Numbered from the stretch's first letter, positions 9,814 through 20,680 are shown. The stretch: DNA of 64,000 nt from Moesziomyces globuligerus (GCA_030849465.1 JARVLF010000013.1:620001-684000), one strand, 5' to 3'. Made by a program: numbers and translations. Notes: generated from the letters alone by a model not told the origin.

Positions 9814-12363
9814 ATGGCAACGCTGGCATCCGGCTCCTTCTATACTCCAGCCATGCACCATTCATCGCCCCAAGCGCACTCCTCCGGCAGCCAACAGCGC
9901 CACCGCGACGCCGATCGGGGTCCTAGTCAGCCCTCAACCTCTCAACGCTTTCTCTCTCAGGTACTTCCTCTGAACGCACCTCTCGCCTCGACCTCATCAC
10001 AGCTGCATCAAAGCTCTATATGCAACTCTTCCGTAGCGGCGGCTTCCTCGACCTTGACCTCCCTCCCTTCGCAGCGCACAGCCACTTCCACCACCACTAC
10101 TTCTCCCACCACCTCTACCTCGAGGCTCAGCCATCCTCCCCCACCACCACCCATTTCCTCGCATTCAAAGCATGCAACTCCCCAATCCAAACGCGCGCGA
10201 CTTCATCACGACTTTGGCGGATCACCCACCTCGTTCACTTCGAACCTTCCCACCAACGCACCCGCCTCTCTGACCTCGCCCAGCACGGACCCTTCGTGTT
10301 CGACGTCAACGTCAACGTCCACTGTCAGACCTCTCTCTGGCATTACGAGACCCTTGCCCATGCCACCCACGCCAACCCCTTCACGCCGCCAGACGCATGC
10401 ATTCAACCCTGGCCTTGTCTTGCAGCCCATGCCTCAACGTACCGTAGAGGACCTCAACAAGCTCATCCCACACCGTCAGCCTGCACCTCCTGCCGCCAGG
10501 CTTCACCTAGGGCCTCAGCGTGCGCTCCTGCAGGCTATACCTCCCCAGCCCCCTGCCCAGCTTCCGGCCGACAGCCAAGCGGACGATCGAGATCTTCGCT
10601 TGCCACCCGCAACAGAGATCCTGCAACCCAGACCTGAGAGCCTTCTCACCGGCTTCCGCTCCCTAGATCTCGACCTCGACCGTATTGCCGAAGTTGCAAG
10701 CCTCGAACATGCCGATATACCCAGCGCCGAAGAGCCCGCGTTGAACGCGGCACGTGGCTCCGCTCGTTCGGACTCAGCACCATGGCTCCGTACATCACGA
10801 GGGCTACCATCCGGATCCATCGTCGAGGTCCTTGGCCCTCCCGGCAGCGGTAAGTCGTCCTTCGTCGTGCAGGCGGCCGTGACCGAGCGCCTCCGATCCC
10901 TGAGTCGAGCTCGCAAAGAACTCGAGCTCCATGACGAAACGGACGAGCCGCGGTCGCCAGGCGATGTGCCTTCCGAACCCTTGTCGGAATCGGGTGCGGA
11001 TGCGTGTGCCGCGCTGTTTACAGATGACTTCTGGGACGCCGAGGTGGCTAGTGCCGATCAGGTCCTGCTCATCGACTGCGAAGGCGCCCTGACGCCTGAG
11101 AAGATCGCGGATGCCGTGTGGAGCACGGTCATCTCCCTCTGGTCATCTAAGCGAAGGCAACGGCCACAGAACAACTCCGGCAACGAGGCTGGCACGGCTC
11201 CTGCAGGCTCGCAAGGAGAAGCGAAAGAGCAACGTGCGGAGATGCCCGAGGTCGTGCGTCGCTTGGTCGCAGCAGTGCTCGCTGGCATCCATCTCAATCG
11301 AGTCACCAGCACGGCGAGTCTGCTTGCGCTGCTCATCTCACTGCGGCCGACCGACGAGCTGCAAGATAGCCAGGCCAGAGACGCCCTCCCTTCCGCCATG
11401 CCTGCCCGGACGTCTCTCATCCTGATCGACTCGCTCTCCTACCACCTTCGCATGGCAGGAGCGAGCAGCCAGGACCGCAAGATCAGCCACCAGCTCAGCG
11501 AGCGCGTCCGCGACATGCTACACCGCCTTCAAAAGCCATTCGAGCATCGCCCCTCATTGGACCTTGGGCTGGAAGGACGCGACACAGCCCGGCAACATGC
11601 CTTTCAAGCGGCGGCGAGGCTGTGTGTGCCGACGATCGTCTTCACCAACCAGCTCGGTGTCCGGCGCGAACGCAGTGAGCTCGACAGTCCGGGTCGAGCC
11701 AGTCCTTCCGGTCGCTCCGTGGGTAGTCCAGGCCCGAGGACGTTTCGGAAGAACGGCCCCTGGGAAGGAACCTCGATGCTCGCCCCGATGCTGAACGGAC
11801 AGAGACCGCCGCAGCCAGCAGCGATACGCGACGAGAGGCCGGCTCCGAGTGTCGCACTCGGAGGTCCAGAGATGGACGGAGACGGCGAGGCAAGATCGCT
11901 GCCGTTGCCGCGCCTGTCCCAGCAGGGAAGAGGCCGAGCAAATGGACCGACAGCGTCGGCACATGGACACGATAGAGGTTGGAACCCGAGCTTCATGGGC
12001 CAGGACGTGTGGCGCCTGCTCTTGTTCCGCCACGGCACGGCAGGTAGAAGGTTTGCGCAGATCGTGTCCATTCCACCGGCCGTACAGAGCGAGCTCAGCG
12101 ACCTCTGGACACAGACCAGAGCGCGGGTCAGCGTCCGTGCAGAAGGCGGTGGTAACGCATCGCGACCCTACTCAGAAGACCACGGCACGACAGCACAGGT
12201 TGAAGCCACTTCGAGCGAGGTGCAAGACGCAGCGACGGGCAGGCTGGAAGAAGAGGCGTCGGAGAAGAAGGATCAGCGCATCCTGGAGCTCCTTGCACAC
12301 CTTCGCGCGAGTCTGTTCCGCTGGCGCCCGTTTCACGTCACATCTGCGGGGCTTGTCTCCTAG
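9814..12363 (+). CDS. Rad51-paralogue-like recombination ATPase
   Basis: An 849-aa protein with a RecA-fold ATPase core. Walker A is GPPGSGKSS at residues 341-349, preceded by the typical GSIVEVL strand. Candidate Walker B and following strands read QVLLIDCEGAL (about 415) and TSLILIDSLSYHLR (about 530), followed by PTIVFTNQLGV (about 607). This order matches Rad51 paralogues (Rad55, Rad57, XRCC2, and Rec2 first described in Ustilago), which assist Rad51 filament formation in homologous recombination. The N-terminal 200 residues are Ser/Thr/Pro-rich low complexity, and there are large inserts within the core. The first in-frame ATG was used. Which paralogue it is cannot be settled by eye, so no symbol is given. 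Confidence 0.7.
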   Translation: MATLASGSFYTPAMHHSSPQAHSSGSQQRHRDADRGPSQPSTSQRFLSQVLPLNAPLASTSSQLHQSSICNSSVAAASSTLTSLPSQRTATSTTTTSPTTSTSRLSHPPPPPPISSHSKHATPQSKRARLHHDFGGSPTSFTSNLPTNAPASLTSPSTDPSCSTSTSTSTVRPLSGITRPLPMPPTPTPSRRQTHAFNPGLVLQPMPQRTVEDLNKLIPHRQPAPPAARLHLGPQRALLQAIPPQPPAQLPADSQADDRDLRLPPATEILQPRPESLLTGFRSLDLDLDRIAEVASLEHADIPSAEEPALNAARGSARSDSAPWLRTSRGLPSGSIVEVLGPPGSGKSSFVVQAAVTERLRSLSRARKELELHDETDEPRSPGDVPSEPLSESGADACAALFTDDFWDAEVASADQVLLIDCEGALTPEKIADAVWSTVISLWSSKRRQRPQNNSGNEAGTAPAGSQGEAKEQRAEMPEVVRRLVAAVLAGIHLNRVTSTASLLALLISLRPTDELQDSQARDALPSAMPARTSLILIDSLSYHLRMAGASSQDRKISHQLSERVRDMLHRLQKPFEHRPSLDLGLEGRDTARQHAFQAAARLCVPTIVFTNQLGVRRERSELDSPGRASPSGRSVGSPGPRTFRKNGPWEGTSMLAPMLNGQRPPQPAAIRDERPAPSVALGGPEMDGDGEARSLPLPRLSQQGRGRANGPTASAHGHDRGWNPSFMGQDVWRLLLFRHGTAGRRFAQIVSIPPAVQSELSDLWTQTRARVSVRAEGGGNASRPYSEDHGTTAQVEATSSEVQDAATGRLEEEASEKKDQRILELLAHLRASLFRWRPFHVTSAGLVS

Positions 12364-12876
12364 CTCATGATCGCAATACACAAGGCGCATCCCTCAGGGC
12401 ATCACGCCATCTCTTCGAACGTCGTGAACTTGTGTAATTGGGTGGGCCAGTGCGGCGATGCAAGGTGACAATTGCAATTGCCATGCGAGAGTGCTTGGGA
12501 CCAATATGCTTGTGTCGAGCTTCTCACATGATGGCGTGTGTCTGTCATGCTGACAAATCTTGGCTGCACGGCGAGCGAACCCTGCGAAAAGTGGGAATTT
12601 GATGGGAGATTTTGAAATTTTTGCTAGCCAGGGTGCTGCCAAATAATCCTGCCGCCTCGGCCCACATGAAATTTGCCAACTCCACCTTACTCGGCGCTCA
12701 GCAAGAAGAAGCCTTGCATGCCCCTCCCTCTCCGCACCATCAACCATACCATAGCTGCCGGCAGACGACTCGGAGTACAGCACAGTCACTGACACCACAC
12801 ATCGACGCGACTGTTTCCGGATCCGACCACTCAGCCCACCACCTAAGCAGACCTCGCGCGCAAGGGGGTGTTAAAG
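12364..12876. other. Intergenic region and NOC2 promoter
   Basis: About 513 bases without a gene. AAATTTTT at 12615-12622 lies about 255 nt upstream of the NOC2 ATG and resembles the RRPE element of ribosome-biogenesis genes. Confidence 0.45.
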
Positions 12877-15090
12877 ATGGGAAAGCAGAAAAAGGGAACC
12901 AAGAAGTTCCTGCGCACGCAGCTGGACAGCACCATCAAGCGACGCCGGGACCACCAGAAGAAGCGCAAGGTCGTCGAGCGCTCCGCCGCCGCAAAGAAGC
13001 AGAAGCAGCTACGCAACACAGGCAAGTCCGGCAAGCCCTCCAAGGACGACGCAGATGACGATCTCGCCGAGTTCGACGAGGACGAGGATGTGGCCGAGAA
13101 GATGGCTGCCGATGCCAAGGGAGCCAAGCTCAAGGGCATGAGCGTCGACGACTTCCTGGGTGGGGGCTTCAAGAGCGCTGCTGCCGATGACGACGAGGAT
13201 GATGAAGGGGACGAGGACGATGAGGACGAAGACGGAGATGATCTCGAGGAGGTCGAGGAGATGTCGGACGACGACGAGGGTGTTGGTATGCACGCCCAGG
13301 ATCTGGAGAAGCTGAAGGAGAAGGATCCCGAGTTCTACGCCTACCTCCAAGAGAACGACAAGGACCTCCTCGAGTTCGGCCAATCCGACGATGAAGAGGA
13401 CGAGGAGGAAGAGGAGGAGGAGCAGGCGAGCAAGGCCAAGGCATCGTCGTCCAAGGCTGCCAAGGTGGAGTCCGGGCCGCAGCGAGTGACGCTCAAGATG
13501 CTTGCTGGGTGGCAGAAGTCGATGCTGACGCACCGCTCCCTGAAGGCGCTGCGTCGTCTGCTCATCGCCTTCCGCTGTGCGGTCAAGCCCGAGGAGGAGG
13601 ACCAGCGACCCGAGGGAGCGTCGTTCATCATCGAGGAGGCGCGTGTCTTCAACAAGCTCGTGCTCACCGCGCTCAAGTACACTCCCGTCGTTCTGCAGCA
13701 CCACGTGCCCCTGGCCGAGGACAAGAGGGGCAACATCAAGATCCCCTCGAACAACAAAAAGTGGAACCTGATCAAGAAGCCGATCCAGTCGTACTTTGCC
13801 AACCTCTTCCTGCTCACCGAGACGCTGACCGAGGCACGCATGCTCGAGATCGTGGTCCGCGAGAGCACGCGCATGGTGCCGTACGCTCTGTGCATCCCCA
13901 AGACCACGCGCGAGTTCATCAAGGTCGCCCTCAACCTCTGGTCGAGCCAGGTGTCGGAGGATGGCGTGCGCATGTCTGCCTTCCTCACTCTGCGTCGACT
14001 CGGCATGTCCGGCGGCACGACGTCGCTCGAAAACGTGCTGCGCGGCGTCTACTCTTCGTTCATTCAGTCGAGTCGTTCGGTCAGCATCCACACGCAGCCC
14101 ATGCTGAACCTGATGAAGAACACAGCGGTGGAGCTGTACCTGGTGGACGCCGAGGCGGCGTACACGCAGGCGTTCGGATTCATCCGTCAGCTCGCCATCC
14201 ACCTGCGCAACTGCGTCAAGACCAAGACCAAGGACGCCTTCAAGGCGGTGCTCAACTGGCAGTTTGTGTCTGCGGTCGAGTTCTGGTCGCTGCTGCTGGC
14301 GCGTGCGTGCGACGAGGAGTCGGAACAACAGGCGGGCGTTGAATCGCCCCTCAAGCCGCTCGTCTATCCGCTCGTTCAGGTGGCCACGGGCGTCGTGGCT
14401 ATGGTGCCCAACTCGCGATACTTCCCTTACCGTCTGCATCTGCTCAAGGCTATGATGCGCATCGTCGCGCGCACGGGCACCTACATCCCGCTCGCGCCGC
14501 TCGTGCTGTCCGTCTTCGAATCGCCCGAGTTCCAGCGCAAGCTCAAGGGCTCCACGGCGGCACCCATCGACTTTAGCACCACGCTGCGTGCACCAACGCA
14601 GATGGTCCGCACAAGGCCGTACTCGAACCAGCTGCTGTCCGAATACTCGTTCCTGCTGCTCGAGTTCCTCGCATCCCAATCGCGGTCCATCGCCTTCCCC
14701 GAGCTCGTGCTGCCGCTACAGATCCAGCTCAAGAGGCTCTCCAAGACGACGACCAACGCAAAGTTCCAGGCCGAGGCCAAGCAGCTCTTGGACAAGTCGC
14801 ACCAGACCGCTCTTTGGGTGGGCAAGCAGCGCGAAGCCATCGACTTTACCCCCAAGAACCTCGACAAGATCAAGAACTGGGAGATGGACGCCAAGGAGAA
14901 CCCGCTCGAGGCCATGCTCAGACTCGCAAAGAAGGTGCGCGCAAAGCAGGAGGCACTCATCAAGGCACAGGCGCAGGTGGTGCGTGATGACGACGACAGC
15001 GGCGAGGACGAAGAGCAAGATGAGGACGACGACGAGGATGACGATGACGAGGAGATGGAGGTCGACGAGGAAGACGAGGATGACGAGTAG
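12877..15090 (+). CDS. NOC2: Nucleolar complex protein 2 (60S ribosome biogenesis)
   Basis: A 737-aa protein beginning MGKQKKGTKKFLRTQLD at the first ATG; the upstream in-frame GTG is not used. The N-terminus is strongly basic (nucleolar/nuclear targeting). Long Asp/Glu tracts follow (about 60-145 and 165-190). The Noc2 core extends from about residue 205 (TLKMLAGWQKSML) to about 660, with the family-typical motifs NKKWNLIKKPIQSYFANLF and RMVPYALCIPK. The C-terminus is another acidic tail. Noc2 pairs with Noc1 and then Noc3 to escort pre-60S particles from nucleolus to nucleoplasm. The length and charge layout match the family. Confidence 0.93.
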   Translation: MGKQKKGTKKFLRTQLDSTIKRRRDHQKKRKVVERSAAAKKQKQLRNTGKSGKPSKDDADDDLAEFDEDEDVAEKMAADAKGAKLKGMSVDDFLGGGFKSAAADDDEDDEGDEDDEDEDGDDLEEVEEMSDDDEGVGMHAQDLEKLKEKDPEFYAYLQENDKDLLEFGQSDDEEDEEEEEEEQASKAKASSSKAAKVESGPQRVTLKMLAGWQKSMLTHRSLKALRRLLIAFRCAVKPEEEDQRPEGASFIIEEARVFNKLVLTALKYTPVVLQHHVPLAEDKRGNIKIPSNNKKWNLIKKPIQSYFANLFLLTETLTEARMLEIVVRESTRMVPYALCIPKTTREFIKVALNLWSSQVSEDGVRMSAFLTLRRLGMSGGTTSLENVLRGVYSSFIQSSRSVSIHTQPMLNLMKNTAVELYLVDAEAAYTQAFGFIRQLAIHLRNCVKTKTKDAFKAVLNWQFVSAVEFWSLLLARACDEESEQQAGVESPLKPLVYPLVQVATGVVAMVPNSRYFPYRLHLLKAMMRIVARTGTYIPLAPLVLSVFESPEFQRKLKGSTAAPIDFSTTLRAPTQMVRTRPYSNQLLSEYSFLLLEFLASQSRSIAFPELVLPLQIQLKRLSKTTTNAKFQAEAKQLLDKSHQTALWVGKQREAIDFTPKNLDKIKNWEMDAKENPLEAMLRLAKKVRAKQEALIKAQAQVVRDDDDSGEDEEQDEDDDEDDDDEEMEVDEEDEDDE

Positions 15091-15387
15091 ATTCACTGTT
15101 CACTGTGTAGCTTCTAGCAGTTGTCTCTGTTCACCTCAATTCCACACACACGATAGCAGCATTGCACAGCCGCCCGGCGTGTCGAGATGAGCAGGCAGCA
15201 GGCCGTGTCGCTGTGATGGGAAAGGCTCAGGGGCCTCTTGGCGTTGGCCGCTGATTGTTGTTGTTGGTCGTCTTGCGTGCCGGTTTGGGACGCTGTTTCT
15301 TGACCCCGTTCGGTCATGCAACGGCCGCCTTGCGTAGCCTTGGCGGCAGGCAGCTCGCACGCCGCAGATGTGGCGCCGCGGCGATGT

Positions 15388-17083
15388 TCATCCGGTGGAG
15401 AACCGCGCTGGTGCACGGCGCGCCCGTTTCGGGCGTTCCTGGACGCCATCGCTGGCGAGTGAAGATCGAGACGTGCCGGCCTCGTCGTGCGCTGCTGTCG
15501 TCGCTTCCGGCCGTTGCATCGATTGATGTCCGCGTTTCCTTGCGCGCGTCGCCCTGCTCGCGTCGGCGGCTTGTGCATCTGCTGCCGTCTCTTGCAGCGA
15601 GCGCGCGCTGGCTGTGGCCGAGCGATCTGACCTCGCCCCCTCGACCGTGCTTTGTTGCGTGCCCGCCGCGGCTCGTCCGCGCGACGACCTTGCTCTCGCG
15701 CGTGCGCGTTGCTGTGGTTCGGCGCTCTCGCTGCGCGGTTCCGCCTCGTCGGTAGGCATCGCCTGGCCTGCATTGCCGTGCTCGCCCTCGTCGCCAGGAG
15801 TCGGCGTGTTCACTCCGTTGGCCCGCCGCTCTCGACTACGCCGCACAGATCCTGCAATTCGGGCGCGTCGGGCGCAGTCTGCGCTGCCGTACTCGCGCGC
15901 CGCCTCTGCTATCATGTACCAGACGTCCGGCTCCCCGGGCTGCATGCGCCGTTGAAGCAACTCTCTGTAAAAAGCGGTGATGGCAAACCGGTCGCTGCCG
16001 GGCGCGCCTTCGTACGCTGGGTGCTGAAAGATCCGGTGACGAACGGTATTCGCGCGAAAGAAGACGACGTCGTCGGGCTCGAGCACAATCGCTGCATTGT
16101 ACTCGGTCAGCTCAATCATCGCATGCTGGCCCATGTTGATGAGGATGCTGACGTCTGCGTCGCGCCCATCGACGTGCTCATCGCTGGAAAAGTCCTGGGA
16201 CGGCACAAAGGCGGAGTACAGCGGGTGGCTCAAATCGTACGGCCCCGTCCACGCTTCCTGCGCCCACTTTTCATCCATACGATCCAGCATCTCCCGCCGG
16301 AACTCGTCGCAGACCACGTCCTTATGTCGCACGAGCGGCTCAACAAACTCGCCAACAAAAAAACTTGAACCAGCCGCACATCCGGCCGACGACGAGCCGC
16401 GCGTCGGGATACTGTTCCTGACGCATCTCTGCCGTCATGAACAGTCCAGGTCGAAAGTCGTCCCACCAGCCGCCAAAGTAGTAATGCAGATGCTCGCACT
16501 GCTGTCCGTCCTGCATCTGCCTGCTCGTTGACGGCTCGCCGCAGTGGTGTGGAACGGCGAGCAATGCTCGGAACAGCGCATGCCCTTCGCGCGCCAACGT
16601 ACTCATGCGCCCGGCTTGACCAGGGCTGATCTGCGAGACGCGCTGCAGGAGCACCTGGTTGGTAGCGGCGTCGATGTACTTGGCGTTTGTCACGTACCGG
16701 TACGGCCGCTGGAGCGGCGGGCAAACGTAGACCGCATCGTCGTACGTTTGTGCTACGCCGCCACGCGTCAGCTCGTGTGTTTGAGCCTCTTCCAGCGCGC
16801 GCCGGTAGGACGCACGGTTTTGCTTGTACTTTCCGTGCTTTGACAGCGGCAGCGCCTGGAACACCGTGTTTGTCCGCGCCTTATGCGAGGTGAGCACGTT
16901 GGTCGTACGCGCGTGCAAATCACACGCCGGTGATTCTGCTGCGCTGCCGCGAGCTTTGCCTTTGGAGCAACGTCGACGACGTCTGCCTTGGAGGATGGGG
17001 CGAACAGCGTGCGGCGCTGCGTGTGCGCGCAGAGCGGGCAGACGGGCCTGAATGGGGCGCGCCCTCGATGGTACTGGCGTCAA
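15388..17083 (-). pseudogene. Frameshifted 2OG-Fe(II)-oxygenase-like gene (TET/JBP-type fold suspected)
   Basis: Two minus-strand open frames abut: 17083-16340 (247 aa) and one ending at 15388 (about 314 aa from 16332). They join into one sensible protein if one base is ignored in the T7 run (A7 at 16357-16363 on the plus strand): the first frame ends at CGWFKFF and the second resumes VGEFVEPLVRHKD. The second frame has a 2-oxoglutarate/iron oxygenase pattern. The HxD is in DEHVDGRD (bases 16176-16168), a beta-strand region ends LEPDDVVFF, a distal His lies in VRHRI 44 residues after the Asp, and an Arg lies in RFAITAFYR. That spacing resembles TET/JBP-type enzymes, which in basidiomycetes often accompany KDZ transposons. 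The first frame includes HLHYYFGGWWDDFRPG. The tail is Arg/Ala/Ser-rich and probably disordered. The N-terminal boundary is uncertain. It may be a pseudogene, a sequencing indel or, less likely, programmed frameshifting. Confidence 0.6.
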
Positions 17084-17806
17084 TCAGCGACTGCGAGGTT
17101 GCTCGTGGGCGGCGTGGGGCGTCCCAGCGGATGCGGTGGAGTCGTGCGGCTGTGCGCGCTTGCACAAGAGTAGCTGGGGTTTGCGTCCTTCGCAGCCGCG
17201 TACGTCGGCGTTGCACAGTCGCGTGCTCGTCTCCGGACGCCCGTTGTGGTCACGTAATTTATGTTGCGCTGTTTTGCAGCGAAAGGGCGCGCTGCGGAGG
17301 GGACTGTTCTGACCTGGCAGGCGCACGTAATACGCTGCACTGTCTGTGCACGCTTTGTGTTTGTAATGAGTGTGTTGCGAGTGCGCTTCGGATGGTGGTG
17401 GTGGCGACAAGCGCAACGATGGACCACGCTGGACAATCACAGAATAATGGCCCTCAGGCCCGTGCTCAAAAAAGCATTGCTGCGCCCACACTCACGCCCA
17501 GGGTCCAAAAAACGTTGTGGAGGATCTCGTGAGTGATTTTTCGCCACCCTTTTTTCTTCTCTTTTTCTTTTCCGGGCATTTCCGGTGTCTAAGGGCTTTC
17601 ACTTCAGCACATCTCCTGGGAACCCTTTTTGACTTCGGAAATCGGTTGAGAAGAAATGTGTGCACTCGAAAAATGTTCTGCTAAGCTCAACTGAGCCTCC
17701 CACCCTTCGACATCGGCACGGACTGCACCGCCTCCATCCCAACATCATCAGTCGCAAGGCGAGGCACGTCGTTCTTTCAGACTCAGCCACTCTGCTGCTC
17801 CATACC
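17084..17806. other. Region between oxygenase-like locus and mitochondrial IF2
   Basis: About 720 bases. On the minus strand, a different frame from 17073 to about 16935 reads a Cys-rich stretch beginning RPVCPLCAHTQRRTLFAP. It is preceded by a TGA at about 17076 and a further open stretch up to 17436, so the broken gene may once have extended into this region. The part near 17530-17600 is T-rich and probably belongs to the IF2 promoter. Confidence 0.35.
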
Positions 17807-20680
17807 ATGCTGTCGCGGTCGACGCTCTCGCTCGCGAGCGTGCGCCTGGCGCTTGCCTCGACCTCTTCGACACCAGCGTCCAGCCTCCCGACGCTTGCAT
17901 CTCGGACGTTTGCCTCTTCGCCCGCAACCGCATCAGGGAGAGGCGGAGATCGAGCGTCGTATTCGAATCGCGACGGAGATCGGAACGATGCGCGCCGGCC
18001 TCGCAATCCTACCGCCGGCGGCAATCCCGTGCAGCAGTTCAGCCGCAACCAGCGCTTCGCCCCGGACGGCACACGGAAGCGCCTCCCACATCCGAATGCC
18101 AAGCCACGCTCTCAGCACCATGCCGATCGCAACGACTCGCGTCCCCGCAGGCAGAGAGAATCAAGCGACGGCTCGGCGTTCAAGTTCGGCGCGCCGGACG
18201 TGCGTGATGCCGGCTCATCGGCCGCAGCGGTAAAGCGTGACTCGACCGTGTCGAGGCTTAGGGCTCGAAATGCTTCGCAACCTCGCGAAGAGCAAAGCGA
18301 AGCTGACGGATTCGGTGACGCAGGCCCAGTCGATGCCGAGGCGGGGCCAGCGTCCCGAGGTGGCGATGAGGGTGTGGTCAGCAATGCGCGGACCTTCGAG
18401 AAGTCGGACCGCCACCACGCAGCCAAGCAGAAGAAGAAGGAGGGCCGAGGTTCTCTACTGGATCCCGAGACCGGCTTCGAACGCGGTCCTCGCCGGGGCC
18501 CTGGCCACGACGGTCGCACGCACGACTCGCATGGACGCCGACAGCCGCGGTCCAACCCCTCGGCCGACAACTCCACAAATGCTCCTGCCGCTGCGTCGGA
18601 AGCACGCAAGCCCAAACTCGTCCCCAAGATCATGCGCAACATCTTCCTGCCCGAGATGATCTCGGTGCAGGCGCTGCACACGCGCATGGAGAAGAAGCTG
18701 CGCGCGGTGCAGCAGGTGATGACCGACCTCGGCATGACCGACACACGGCCCGACCTCATGCTCAAGTTCGAGGACGCCGAGATGATCGCCGCCGAGTTCA
18801 ACGTAGTGGCCATCGCCAACGAGGAGGCGAGCTTCGACATCTATCCGCGTCCGCCACCTGCGACGGCCGAGGAGCGCAATCGGTTCCCGCTGCGTCCGCC
18901 GGTCGTTACCATCATGGGCCACGTCGACCACGGCAAGACGACGCTGCTCGATTCCCTGCGTAGCACCTCGGTCGCCAAGGGCGAAGCTGGCGGCATTACG
19001 CAGCACATCGGTGCGTTTTCGGTTCCGCTCACGGGAGTAGTGCAGGCAAAGGGAAAGCATCCGGGCGACCCGGGAATTCAGACCATCACGTTCCTGGACA
19101 CGCCGGGCCATGCGGCGTTCACGGCGATGCGCAGTCGCGGCGCCATGGTGACGGACATCGTGGTGCTGGTGGTGGCGGCGGATGACGGCGTCATGCCGCA
19201 GACGCGCGAGGTGATCAAGCTCGTACACGATGCCAATGCCGAAGCGGCGTCGGACAGCAACGCCGAGCAGCGCGTCCAGATGATCGTCGCGCTCAACAAG
19301 GTCGACAAGGCCGACGCTGATCCTGACCGCGTCAAGCGCGAGCTCCTCTCTGCAGGCGTGGAGCTCGAGGAGCTCGGCGGCGAGATCCCCTGCGTCCACG
19401 TCTCCGGCAAGACGGGCAAGGGTCTAAGAGAGCTCGAAGAGACCATCGCCACCGTGGCTGAGCTCGCCAACCTCCGGGCGGAGCGCGTCGGCCTGCCCGA
19501 GGGCTACGTGATCGAGAGCAAGGTCGACAAGGGCCGCGGCAATGTGGCGACGGTGCTGGTGCGACGTGGCGTGTTGGAGAAGGGCAAGGCGCTGATTGCC
19601 GGAACGGCATGGTGCCGCGTGAGGCAGATCTTGCACTCGAGTGGAAGGCCGTTGGCAAAGGCTCTACCAGGAGACCCCGTGTTGGTGACCGGATGGAAGG
19701 ACTTGCCGACTGCAGGCGATCTGCTCTTGGGAGCGACGGACGAGCAGAGCTGCAAGAAGGCGATCGAGAACCGCAAGAAGGTGCTCGAGCAGAAGCGGTT
19801 GATGGAGGATGTGGAACAGATCAACGAGTCGCGCCGCATCAAGGCGGAACTCGAGGAGGCCGAAGCGAGGAAGGAGTTCGAGGAGCGTCAGCGTAGACGT
19901 GCGGCACGAATCGCCGCCGGCGAGGGCAAGGACCCTCTTGCGGCTGTTGCTGCGCTGGAAGGATCACCCGAAGCGGCCTCGCAGCCTACGCCTGCTGAGG
20001 AGGAAGTGGCCGACACCAGTACCGAGGTCGAGGTGGGCAAGAAGATGCTCAACGTCATTGTCAAGGCCGATTTCAGCGGAACGGTGGAAGCTGTGGTCGG
20101 TGCCATTTCGGCGATCGGCAACTCGGAAGCCGGCGTCAAGATTGTCTCTGCCACGGCCGGTGAGCCTTCGGAAGGCGATGTGGCCAAAGCGGCCGCGCTG
20201 GATGCCACCATTATCGGGTTCAATGTTTCGCCTTCCAAGTCGGTGTTGCAAGCAGCGGCACGTGCTCAGCCTAAGCCCGTACCGATCATTGCGTCGGATA
20301 TCATCTACCGACTCATGGAGTCGGTCACCTCGTCGGTCGCTGCGCTGCTGCCGCCGCTCGTCGAACCGCGCGTCCAGGGCGAGGCGATCATCAGCCAGAT
20401 CTTTGACATCAATCTCAAGAAGAACGCCACGCGCAAGATCGCAGGCTGCAAGGTCACCAACGGCACCATCACAAAGTCGATCCCCGTCCGCATCCTCCGA
20501 GGAAACGACAGGCAGGAGGTCTACAGAGGTAGACTCGACCAGTTCAGGCATCTCAAAAAGGACGTCACCGAGATGCGAAAGGGCACCGAATGCGGCATGG
20601 CCTTCGAAGGCTTCCAGGACCTCAGAGAAGACGACGTCGTCCAGAGCTTCACAGAGGTCGAGGTGCCAAGGACGCTCTGA
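17807..20680 (+). CDS. IFM1: Mitochondrial translation initiation factor IF-2
   Basis: A 957-aa protein starting [18 protein letters not shown], a Ser/Arg/Ala-rich mitochondrial presequence. The frame is open 49 codons upstream, but this ATG restores the presequence. A basic disordered linker (about 35-265) leads to the IF2 core. The GTPase has G1 GHVDHGKT (from residue 371), G3 DTPGHAAF and G4 NKVD, followed by domains II ([14 protein letters not shown]), III and IV. The C-terminal domain ends [17 protein letters not shown]. The factor brings initiator tRNA to the mitochondrial small subunit and promotes subunit joining. The length is somewhat above the yeast protein because of the linker. 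It ends tail to tail with the next gene, 89 nt between stops. Confidence 0.94.
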   Translation: MLSRSTLSLASVRLALASTSSTPASSLPTLASRTFASSPATASGRGGDRASYSNRDGDRNDARRPRNPTAGGNPVQQFSRNQRFAPDGTRKRLPHPNAKPRSQHHADRNDSRPRRQRESSDGSAFKFGAPDVRDAGSSAAAVKRDSTVSRLRARNASQPREEQSEADGFGDAGPVDAEAGPASRGGDEGVVSNARTFEKSDRHHAAKQKKKEGRGSLLDPETGFERGPRRGPGHDGRTHDSHGRRQPRSNPSADNSTNAPAAASEARKPKLVPKIMRNIFLPEMISVQALHTRMEKKLRAVQQVMTDLGMTDTRPDLMLKFEDAEMIAAEFNVVAIANEEASFDIYPRPPPATAEERNRFPLRPPVVTIMGHVDHGKTTLLDSLRSTSVAKGEAGGITQHIGAFSVPLTGVVQAKGKHPGDPGIQTITFLDTPGHAAFTAMRSRGAMVTDIVVLVVAADDGVMPQTREVIKLVHDANAEAASDSNAEQRVQMIVALNKVDKADADPDRVKRELLSAGVELEELGGEIPCVHVSGKTGKGLRELEETIATVAELANLRAERVGLPEGYVIESKVDKGRGNVATVLVRRGVLEKGKALIAGTAWCRVRQILHSSGRPLAKALPGDPVLVTGWKDLPTAGDLLLGATDEQSCKKAIENRKKVLEQKRLMEDVEQINESRRIKAELEEAEARKEFEERQRRRAARIAAGEGKDPLAAVAALEGSPEAASQPTPAEEEVADTSTEVEVGKKMLNVIVKADFSGTVEAVVGAISAIGNSEAGVKIVSATAGEPSEGDVAKAAALDATIIGFNVSPSKSVLQAAARAQPKPVPIIASDIIYRLMESVTSSVAALLPPLVEPRVQGEAIISQIFDINLKKNATRKIAGCKVTNGTITKSIPVRILRGNDRQEVYRGRLDQFRHLKKDVTEMRKGTECGMAFEGFQDLREDDVVQSFTEVEVPRTL

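Noticed and set aside
13009..14679. 556-codon minus-strand frame opposite NOC2
   Set aside because: NOC2 is certain from its motifs; the antisense product is a Leu/Arg/His-rich shadow.
16930..17532. 200-codon Cys-containing plus-strand frame
   Set aside because: It lies antisense to the oxygenase-like locus and its upstream region, has no recognisable domain, and its cysteines have no regular spacing.
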